From NCBI GenBank assembly GCA_018457305.1, contig JAGYHM010000028.1, forward strand, positions 1 through 12,480: a stretch of 12,480 nt of DNA. The letters are read 5' to 3'. Below, in pieces: positions 7,382 through 12,480 of the stretch. Within the stretch, counting starts at the first letter, position 1. Every line of letters starts with the position of its first letter. The translations under genes and the position numbers were made by a program. The stretch is from Fusobacterium sp. (GTDB taxonomy: Bacteria; Fusobacteriota; Fusobacteriia; Fusobacteriales; Fusobacteriaceae). The notes beneath the pieces are model-generated. The model was not told the origin of the DNA and ran no database searches. It was given only the letters and a program-made list of their open reading frames with translations.

Positions 7382-7414
7382 AGCGTGTTATTAAGAAAAA
7401 TTGGAGAATAATTA

Positions 7415-8278
7415 ATGGACGGAATAATAGTTGTTAATAAGCCTAAGGGGATTACATCTTTTGATGTGATACGAAGGCTTAGGAAAATTTTAAAAATAAA
7501 AAAAATTGGTCATACTGGCACACTTGACCCACTTGCAACAGGTCTTATGTTAATTTGTGTGGGAAAGGCAACGAAACTTGCATCTGATTTAGAAGCAGAA
7601 AAAAAAGTTTATGAAGCTGGCTTTGACTTTGGTTATGCAACAGATACTTATGATAGTGAAGGACAAGTTACAGAAAAAAATAATAAAGAAGTTTCACGTG
7701 AGGAAATAGAAAATAATATTCCCAAATTTTTAGGAGATATAAAGCAAGTTCCTCCAATGTATTCTGCATTAAAAATAAACGGACAGAAACTTTATGATTT
7801 AGCAAGGCAGGGTATTACAGTTGAAAGAAAAGAAAGAGATGTAAATATAGAATATATTAAACTTTTGGATTACGAAGATAACAAAGGAAAATTTTTAACA
7901 AAAGTTTCAAAGGGAACTTATATAAGAAGTTTGATTTATGATTTAGGGCAAGCCTTAGATACTTATGTAACTATGACTTCTCTTGTGAGATGTGAAGTTG
8001 GAACTTATAATTTAGCTATGGCTTATACTTTAGAAAAAATTGAAGATTTAGTTAATAAGAATGATTTTTCTTTTTTGAAATCAGTTGAAGATACATTTGA
8101 TTTTGAAAAGTTTTCTTTAACCGATGATAAACAAGAAACTTTGTTTAAAAATGGAAATACAGTTAAAATTATAAATAAAAAAATTTTAGATGGAAAATAT
8201 AGAATTTATTTTAAAAATAAATTTTTGGGCTTAGCAGAAATAAAAAATAATTTAATTAAAGGGTATAAGTATTTCTAG
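7415..8278 (+). CDS. truB: tRNA pseudouridine(55) synthase TruB
   Basis: 287 residues. It converts U55 in the T-loop of tRNAs to pseudouridine. The family N-terminus MDGIIVVNKPKGITSFDV is followed by the catalytic motif GHTGTLDPLATG, with nucleophile Asp38. Further TruB motifs are VPPMYSALKINGQKLYDLAR and KGTYIRSLIYDLG. A small C-terminal RNA-binding domain of the TruB_C/PUA kind occupies about 235-287. Slightly shorter than the E. coli enzyme (314 residues), with no missing core part. The start is supported by GGAG at 7403-7406, 8 nt upstream. It ends in TAG, the only non-TAA stop in the window, and GC-rich element B begins directly after that stop. Probably cotranscribed with typA, since no terminator or clear promoter lies between them. 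Confidence 0.95.
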   Translation: MDGIIVVNKPKGITSFDVIRRLRKILKIKKIGHTGTLDPLATGLMLICVGKATKLASDLEAEKKVYEAGFDFGYATDTYDSEGQVTEKNNKEVSREEIENNIPKFLGDIKQVPPMYSALKINGQKLYDLARQGITVERKERDVNIEYIKLLDYEDNKGKFLTKVSKGTYIRSLIYDLGQALDTYVTMTSLVRCEVGTYNLAMAYTLEKIEDLVNKNDFSFLKSVEDTFDFEKFSLTDDKQETLFKNGNTVKIINKKILDGKYRIYFKNKFLGLAEIKNNLIKGYKYF

Positions 8279-8374
8279 GCGACCTGCGTCCTAACGGACT
8301 GCTCGCCTCTCTGCGAGGCTTAGGGCTATAGCCCCGACCAAAAGGGCGAGCAGGGCTTTAGCCCGTGGCGAGCC
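8279..8374 (+). repeat. GC-rich palindromic element B (full length)
   Basis: About 96 bp, beginning at the base after the truB stop. The 5' module is GCGACCTG plus hairpin GTCC-TAAC-GGAC and closing TCGC. It also holds GCCTC/GAGGC and the perfect palindrome GGGCTATAGCCC (8323-8334). After CCGACCAAAA comes the 3' module (8348-8374) with hairpin GGGCT-TT-AGCCC, ending GGCGAGCC and then A's. Both end modules recur in element C in inverted orientation; the 3' module alone recurs in element A. Confidence 0.8.
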
Positions 8375-8421
8375 AAAAATAATAAATAATAAAAATTTTA
8401 AATAGAAAAAGGAAGTAAAAA

Positions 8422-10236
8422 ATGAAAATTAAAAATATTGCAATTATTGCACACGTTGACCACGGTAAAACAACATTAGTAGATTGTCTTTTAAGACAAG
8501 GGGGAGTTTTTAAAACTCACGAATTAGAAAAAGTTGAAGAAAGAGTTATGGACTCAGATGACATTGAAAGAGAAAGAGGGATTACAATTTTTTCAAAAAA
8601 TGCCTCTGTTAAATATAAAGATTATAAAATAAATATAGTTGACACTCCCGGCCATGCAGATTTTGGTGGAGAGGTACAAAGAATTATGAAGATGGTTGAT
8701 TCAGTTCTTTTACTTGTTGACGCCTTTGAAGGACCTATGCCACAAACTAAATATGTTTTGAAAAAAGCCTTAGAGCAAGGACATAGACCTATCGTAGTTG
8801 TAAATAAAGTTGATAAACCAAATGCTAGACCAGAAGATGTTTTATATATGGTTTATGAATTATTTATTGAGCTTAATGCAAACGATTATCAATTAGAATT
8901 TCCTGTGATTTATGCTTCAGGAAAAAGTGGTTTTGCAAAAAAAGAATTAGCTGATGAAAAAACTAATATGGAAGATTTATTTGAATGTATTTTAGAACAT
9001 GTTGGGGATCCAGAGGGAGATATAAACAAACCAACTCAATTTTTAATTACAAATATTGCTTATGATAATTATGTTGGAAAATTGGCAGTCGGAAGAATAC
9101 ATAATGGAAGATTAAAAAGAAATCAAGAAGTTATGTTAATCAAAAGAGATGGAAAACAAGTTAAGGGAAAAGTTTCTGTAATTTATGGACACGAGGGTTT
9201 AAAAAGAACGGAAATAGAAGAAGCACAAGTTGGAGATATAGTTTGTGTGGCTGGAATTTCTGATATTGATATTGGAGAAACATTAGCAGATGTAAATGAG
9301 CCAATGGCATTACCTCTTATTGATATTGATGAACCAACTCTTGCTATGACATTTATGGTAAATGATTCTCCATTCGTAGGTAAAGATGGAAAATTTGTTA
9401 CATCAAGACATATCTGGGATAGATTACAAAAAGAAATTCAAACAAATGTTAGTATGAGAGTTGAGGCAACTGATAGCCCTGATGCTTTTGTTGTAAAAGG
9501 TAGAGGAGAACTTCAACTTTCAATTCTTTTAGAAAATATGAGAAGAGAAGGTTTTGAAATACAAGTTTCTAAACCAAGAGTTCTGTTTAAAGAAGATGAA
9601 AATGGGAAAAAATTAGAGCCAATTGAAATGGCATTGATAGATGTTGATGATAGTTATACTGGTGTTGTTATTGAAAAAATGGGTATAAGAAAAGCAGAAA
9701 TGGTTGGAATGAATCCAGGGCAAGATGGTTATACAAGACTTGAATTTAAAGTTCCAGCAAGGGGGCTTATTGGATTTAGAAATGAATTTTTAACTGACAC
9801 TAAAGGGACAGGAATTTTAAATCATTCATTCTTTGATTACGAAGAGTATAAAGGAGAAATTCCTACAAGAAACAGAGGGGTATTGATTGCAACTGAACCA
9901 GGAGTTACTGTACCTTACGCTTTAAATAATTTACAAGATAGGGGAACATTATTTTTAGATCCGGGAATCCCTGTTTATGAGGGAATGATAGTTGGAGAAC
10001 ACAACAGAGAAAATGATTTAGTTGTAAATGTTTGTAAAACTAAAAAATTAACTAATATGAGAGCAGCAGGAAGTGATGATGCAGTTAAATTAGCTACACC
10101 TAGAAAATTTACTTTAGAACAAGCACTTGATTATATTGCAGAAGATGAACTTGTAGAGGTTACTCCACTTAATATAAGACTTAGAAAAAAAGTTTTAACA
10201 GAAGGTGGAAGAAGAAAGAATTGGAACAGCAAGTAA
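8422..10236 (+). CDS. typA: Ribosome-associated translational GTPase TypA/BipA
   Basis: 604 residues, matching the usual length of about 607. It binds ribosomes, helps 50S assembly and is needed under cold or other stress. The GTPase domain (about 1-200) has G1 AHVDHGKT (10-17), G2 RGIT with Thr55, G3 DTPGH (74-78), G4 NKVD (128-131) and G5-like ASGKSG. An EF-Tu-like beta-barrel follows (about 205-300), then EF-G III-like and V-like domains (about 310-480, including [18 protein letters not shown] and [13 protein letters not shown]). Last comes the BipA-specific C-terminal domain with basic end [13 protein letters not shown]. Shine-Dalgarno AAGGAAG lies about 6 nt before ATG. The gap from truB is filled by element B and an A/T-rich stretch. 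The function is secure from the domain set. Confidence 0.97.
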   Translation: MKIKNIAIIAHVDHGKTTLVDCLLRQGGVFKTHELEKVEERVMDSDDIERERGITIFSKNASVKYKDYKINIVDTPGHADFGGEVQRIMKMVDSVLLLVDAFEGPMPQTKYVLKKALEQGHRPIVVVNKVDKPNARPEDVLYMVYELFIELNANDYQLEFPVIYASGKSGFAKKELADEKTNMEDLFECILEHVGDPEGDINKPTQFLITNIAYDNYVGKLAVGRIHNGRLKRNQEVMLIKRDGKQVKGKVSVIYGHEGLKRTEIEEAQVGDIVCVAGISDIDIGETLADVNEPMALPLIDIDEPTLAMTFMVNDSPFVGKDGKFVTSRHIWDRLQKEIQTNVSMRVEATDSPDAFVVKGRGELQLSILLENMRREGFEIQVSKPRVLFKEDENGKKLEPIEMALIDVDDSYTGVVIEKMGIRKAEMVGMNPGQDGYTRLEFKVPARGLIGFRNEFLTDTKGTGILNHSFFDYEEYKGEIPTRNRGVLIATEPGVTVPYALNNLQDRGTLFLDPGIPVYEGMIVGEHNRENDLVVNVCKTKKLTNMRAAGSDDAVKLATPRKFTLEQALDYIAEDELVEVTPLNIRLRKKVLTEGGRRKNWNSK

Positions 10237-10270
10237 TTTTATAAAATAATTATAAAAATTTTAAGAATAA

Positions 10271-10400
10271 AAGCCCTTTAAAATTTCTGAATAAAAACTT
10301 GTAATGAGTTCTAGGAAAATCTTGCATGTTTGAACGAAGTGAGTTTGCAAGTTTTCCTTAACGAATTAGAGTTTTTATGGTTAAAGAAATTTTGGGGCTT
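10271..10400. repeat. 130-bp imperfect palindrome between typA and DUF1275 gene
   Basis: One long hairpin. Left arms AAGCCC (10271-10276), AAAATTTCT (10280-10288), ATAAAAAC (10291-10298) and AGGAAAATCTTGCA (10313-10326) pair in order with TGCAAGTTTTCCT (10346-10358, one bulge), GTTTTTAT (10371-10378), AGAAATTTT (10385-10393) and GGGCTT (10395-10400). The loop is 10327-10345 and includes GAACGAAGTGAGTT. It carries no credible reading frame. It is unlike the GC-rich elements and probably represents a second repeat family (REP/MITE-like) or a structured RNA. Confidence 0.75.
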
Positions 10401-10413
10401 AAAAGGCTTTTTG

Positions 10414-10439
10414 TTACTTTTTTGCCTGTAAAAAAGTAA
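10414..10439. repeat. Perfect 10-bp hairpin upstream of DUF1275 gene
   Basis: TTACTTTTTT (10414-10423), loop GCCTGT, AAAAAAGTAA (10430-10439). It lies 14 nt after the 130-bp palindrome and about 20 nt before the Shine-Dalgarno of the next gene. On the + strand it lacks a following T-run, so it is not a standard terminator there. It may be part of the same mobile or repeated unit as the palindrome. Confidence 0.55.
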
Positions 10440-10471
10440 AGATAGATAAAAAATAATTTGGAGAAAGTAAA

Positions 10472-11173
10472 ATGAAAAAAACTTTTCAGAATTTAGCCAA
10501 CACAACAAAAAGAATAAAAAATGAGCCTTTTTCTTTGATTTATGTTTTTTGGTTAAATCTTTTAACTTTTTCTGGTGGCTTTTTAAATACACTAGGAATA
10601 ATTGTATTTGGAGATTCTATTTCTCATTTCTCTGGAAATATTTCAAGAATTGCAATAGAGCTTGAAAATTTTAATTTTCTTCATGCAAAAATAATTTTTT
10701 ATTTATTGCTATCTTATTTTATAGGAAATATTTTTTCTGGAATGATAGTAAAGTCACGAGAATTTTCTTTTAGAAACAGATATGGAATTATTTTAATGCT
10801 AATAGGAGCAACAATAATTTTTTTAGGAATGTTTTATCCAGAGAAAATTTTTAAATATTCTTTGCCATTCTTGTTAGGAATACAAAATGGACTATTTATT
10901 TCTTATAAAGGAATAGTAGTTAGAACTACACATATTACTGGAAATTTAACAGATGCGGGAGTTTATTTAGGAAGAGCTTTAAGAGGAGAAAGACAAGATA
11001 GTTGGAAAATTCTATTTTATTTTTTAAATATTTTTGTTTTCTTTTTAGGTTGCTTCCTAGGAATAAAAATTTTTAATCAAATTGGAATGAATGCTTTTAA
11101 TTTTATAGCAACTATTTACATAATAGTTGGTTTAGTATATTTTATTTTAAAAAAATATAAAACAAAAAGTTAA
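10472..11173 (+). CDS. DUF1275 (YoaK-like) membrane protein
   Basis: 233 residues, hydrophobic, about six transmembrane helices: roughly 25-48, 67-90, 98-120, 126-145, 178-200 and 205-228. The first helix region reads LNLLTFSGGFLNTLGIIVFGDSISHFSGNISR, matching the DUF1275 pattern in which a Gly-rich first helix is followed by an xSHxTGN-type motif (here SHFSGN). HITGNLTDAG near 156-165 repeats a TGN-type motif in the second half, as expected for this family. The molecular function of DUF1275 proteins is not established, so none is assigned. The start is supported by GGAG at 10460-10463, 8 nt upstream. It is probably monocistronic: a long palindrome lies before it and a terminator-like repeat after it. 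The family call is from remembered motifs. Confidence 0.8.
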   Translation: MKKTFQNLANTTKRIKNEPFSLIYVFWLNLLTFSGGFLNTLGIIVFGDSISHFSGNISRIAIELENFNFLHAKIIFYLLLSYFIGNIFSGMIVKSREFSFRNRYGIILMLIGATIIFLGMFYPEKIFKYSLPFLLGIQNGLFISYKGIVVRTTHITGNLTDAGVYLGRALRGERQDSWKILFYFLNIFVFFLGCFLGIKIFNQIGMNAFNFIATIYIIVGLVYFILKKYKTKS

Positions 11174-11192
11174 GAACAAAATTTATTTCTTT

Positions 11193-11312
11193 GGCTCGCT
11201 ACGAGTAAAGCTCTTCTCGCTTTTTGGTTGGTGCTATCTCCCGCCCAGCACCCGAATATAAAAACTAATATTCCCCACAAGAGAAGCGACCAGTCCGAAG
11301 GACTCAGGTCAC
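11193..11312 (-). repeat. GC-rich palindromic element C (inverted copy)
   Basis: About 120 bp. Its minus strand aligns with element B at both ends: GTGACCTGAGTCC...GGACTGGTCGC matches the 5' module, and CCAACCAAAAAGCGAG...GCTTTA...CGTAGCGAGCC matches the 3' module. The middle differs and holds a separate hairpin GGTGCT/AGCACC (minus strand). Stem bases change in pairs relative to B (GGG/CCC becomes GAG/CTC), so base pairing is kept. Confidence 0.75.
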
Positions 11313-11318
11313 TTTTTT
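11288..11318 (+). terminator. Terminator-like hairpin at the end of element C
   Basis: GACC (11288-11291) and AGTCC (11292-11296), loop GAA, GGACT (11300-11304), a 2-nt bulge, GGTC (11307-11310), then six T (11313-11318). This would stop transcripts coming from the DUF1275 gene just before the next promoter. The hairpin is part of the repeat element. Confidence 0.7.
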
Positions 11319-11326
11319 ATTTTAGC

Positions 11327-11355
11327 TTGACAAATATAAAGAAATAAGATATTAT
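11327..11355 (+). promoter_or_regulatory. Sigma-70 promoter of FAD-oxidoreductase gene
   Basis: Consensus -35 TTGACA (11327-11332), exact 17-nt spacer, -10 TATTAT (11350-11355). The predicted start is near 11362, giving a leader of about 148 nt before the coding region. Confidence 0.82.
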
Positions 11356-11395
11356 TTAATTGTAGAAAACAGAATATTAGACTAGTGAAGAGTGG

Positions 11396-11443
11396 GTCGT
11401 TGAAAAAAATAGAGAAATCTATTATTTTTTGATGGCTTTTTTT
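11396..11443 (+). terminator. Leader attenuator (intrinsic terminator inside 5' UTR)
   Basis: GTCGTTGAAAAAAATAGA (11396-11413) pairs with 11418-11436 through a GAAA loop, giving an 18-bp stem with one bulged A and several G-U pairs. Seven T follow (11437-11443). It lies after the promoter and 66 nt before the start codon of the same gene, so it should end transcription early unless prevented. The segment just upstream, AGTGAAGAGTGGGT (11384-11397), overlaps the 5' foot of the stem and is a candidate binding site for an antiterminator. About 34 nt of leader precede the stem, too little for most known riboswitch aptamers. Confidence 0.75.
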
Positions 11444-11509
11444 ATTTGTAAATTTATTAGTTTATAAAGAATTTTTCGTAGAAATTCAAAAATTAAGGAG
11501 GATATTTAT

Positions 11510-12480
11510 ATGATTGATGTTGCTATTATTGGTAGTGGAATAATGGGAGCTGCTGTGGCAAGAGAACTATCAAGATATGATTTGAATATTTTGATTTTGG
11601 ACAAAGAAAACGATGTCTCTTGTGGAACAACAAAGGCGAACTCTGCTATTGTGCATGCTGGTTATGATGCCAAAGAAGGAAGCTTAATGGCAAAGTATAA
11701 TGTTGCTGGAAATGCTATGTATGAAGAAGTGTGTAAAGAAGTTGATGCTCCTTTTAGAAGAGTTGGTTCTTATGTGTTAGCTTTTTCTGAAAAAGAAAGA
11801 GAACATTTAAAAAAATTATACGATAGAGGAATAAATAATGGTGTTCCTCAAATGGAAATCATTGAAAAAGATGAAATTTTAAGAAGAGAACCTCATATCA
11901 GTACAGAAGTCGTTGCAGCACTTTATGCAGGAACTGCTGGAATAACTGGGCCGTGGGAATTTGCAATTAAGTTAGTAGAAAATGCAATGTTAAATGGTGC
12001 AGAATTAAAATTAAATGCAGAAGTTATAGATATAAAAAAAGAAGATAAAATATTTAAAATATTTTTGAAAAATGGAGAAATCATTGAAGCAAAAAATATT
12101 ATAAATGCTTCTGGAGTTTATGCAGATAAAATAAATGATATGGTTTCAGCAAAAAAATATAAAATTACTCCAAGAATAGGAGAATATTATTTATTAGATA
12201 AAGTTCAAGGTGAACTTACAGATTCAGTAATTTTCCAATGTCCAACTGAAATGGGAAAAGGAATTTTAGTTGCTAAGACTGCTCACGGAAATATTATAGC
12301 AGGGCCTACTGCTCTTGATGTTGAAGATAGAGATTACGTAGGAAACACAGAAGAAGGTTTGGAAACTATAAGAAAATTTGCAGTTAAAAGTATAAAAGAA
12401 ATAAACTTTAGAGACAACATTAGAAACTTTTCTGGACTTAGAGCAGAAGCGGATACAGAAGATTTTATTTTAGGAGAAAG
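11510..12480 (+). CDS. FAD-dependent oxidoreductase, glycerol-3-phosphate dehydrogenase (GlpA/LhgO)-like, 3' end outside window
   Basis: 323 codons are visible with no stop, so the gene continues past the right edge. The N-terminus MIDVAIIGSGIMGAAVARELSRYDLNILILDKE is a DAO-family Rossmann FAD-binding motif (GSGIMG at 8-13, acidic residue at the end of strand 2). CGTTKANSAIVHAGYD follows, a signature of the anaerobic glycerol-3-phosphate dehydrogenase-like group of low-GC bacteria. Later come NASGVYADKI (second FAD-contact region) and ITPRIGEYYLLDK. Such proteins oxidise glycerol 3-phosphate or a 2-hydroxyacid and are often encoded beside an FAD/NAD-linked oxidoreductase and a DUF1667 protein, which would lie to the right. 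The start has an ideal AAGGAGG at 11495-11501, 8 nt upstream. It is preceded by its own promoter and an attenuator. The fold is certain; the substrate is inferred. Confidence 0.85.
   Translation, partial: MIDVAIIGSGIMGAAVARELSRYDLNILILDKENDVSCGTTKANSAIVHAGYDAKEGSLMAKYNVAGNAMYEEVCKEVDAPFRRVGSYVLAFSEKEREHLKKLYDRGINNGVPQMEIIEKDEILRREPHISTEVVAALYAGTAGITGPWEFAIKLVENAMLNGAELKLNAEVIDIKKEDKIFKIFLKNGEIIEAKNIINASGVYADKINDMVSAKKYKITPRIGEYYLLDKVQGELTDSVIFQCPTEMGKGILVAKTAHGNIIAGPTALDVEDRDYVGNTEEGLETIRKFAVKSIKEINFRDNIRNFSGLRAEADTEDFILGE

Noticed and set aside
10237..10257. TTTTATAA / TTATAAAA hairpin right after typA as a terminator
   Set aside because: The stem is all A/T and no T-run follows; such pairings are expected by chance in this composition.
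10422..10450. TTGCCT with GATAAA as a promoter for the DUF1275 gene
   Set aside because: Both hexamers are poor matches, and the -35 candidate lies in the hairpin loop region.
10311..10592. Antisense reading frame across the palindrome and the DUF1275 start
   Set aside because: Low-complexity Lys/Phe-rich translation with no family features; it is explained by the palindrome and the opposite strand of a real gene.
2791..11312. CRISPR array
   Set aside because: The repeats are few, unevenly spaced by kilobases, vary in length and orientation, and no cas genes are present.
11362..11436. Small riboswitch such as preQ1 in the leader of the FAD enzyme
   Set aside because: The sequence before the terminator stem does not match the preQ1 consensus, and too little leader is left for larger aptamers.

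Overview
The window is very AT-rich and every gene is on the + strand. The mix of genes (QueH, a diderm efflux system with lipid-anchored subunits, TruB, TypA, a DUF1275 membrane protein and a GlpA/LhgO-like FAD enzyme) and their lysine-, isoleucine- and asparagine-rich proteins point to a low-GC diderm. Fusobacterium (F. nucleatum group) is the most likely source. This is inferred from protein character and codon use, not from a database match.

Layout. Positions 3-685 hold the 3' end of queH and a small lipoprotein gene, closed by a good intrinsic terminator. Positions 690-7196 hold a drug-efflux cluster: a promoter with a candidate repressor operator, a TolC-like outer-membrane lipoprotein, a divergent cytidine-deaminase-family enzyme, a membrane-fusion adaptor lipoprotein and an RND pump. 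Positions 7300-10236 hold truB (tRNA U55 pseudouridine synthase) and typA/bipA (ribosome-associated GTPase). Positions 10472-11173 encode a DUF1275 membrane protein. From 11327 a strong promoter and an attenuated leader precede a FAD-dependent glycerol-3-phosphate dehydrogenase-like gene that runs off the right edge.

The efflux proteins should work as one machine. The RND pump sits in the inner membrane, the adaptor is anchored in the periplasm and the TolC homologue forms the outer-membrane duct. The deaminase between them is the odd member and could chemically inactivate a nucleoside-type compound, but its substrate cannot be told from sequence.

The most unusual content is a family of short GC-rich palindromic elements that stand out against the AT-rich background. 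They lie at 2791-2849, 7214-7275, 8279-8374 and 11193-11312 (inverted). Related hairpin DNA lies in frame inside the adaptor gene at 3685-3813, where it adds about 50 residues to a beta-barrel loop. The copy at 11193-11312 appears to serve as the terminator of the DUF1275 gene. A different, AT-rich 130-bp imperfect palindrome lies between typA and the DUF1275 gene. The second notable item is the leader before the FAD enzyme: an 18-bp terminator stem sits between promoter and start codon, which suggests control by antitermination. No rRNA, tRNA, CRISPR array, transposase or phage gene was seen.
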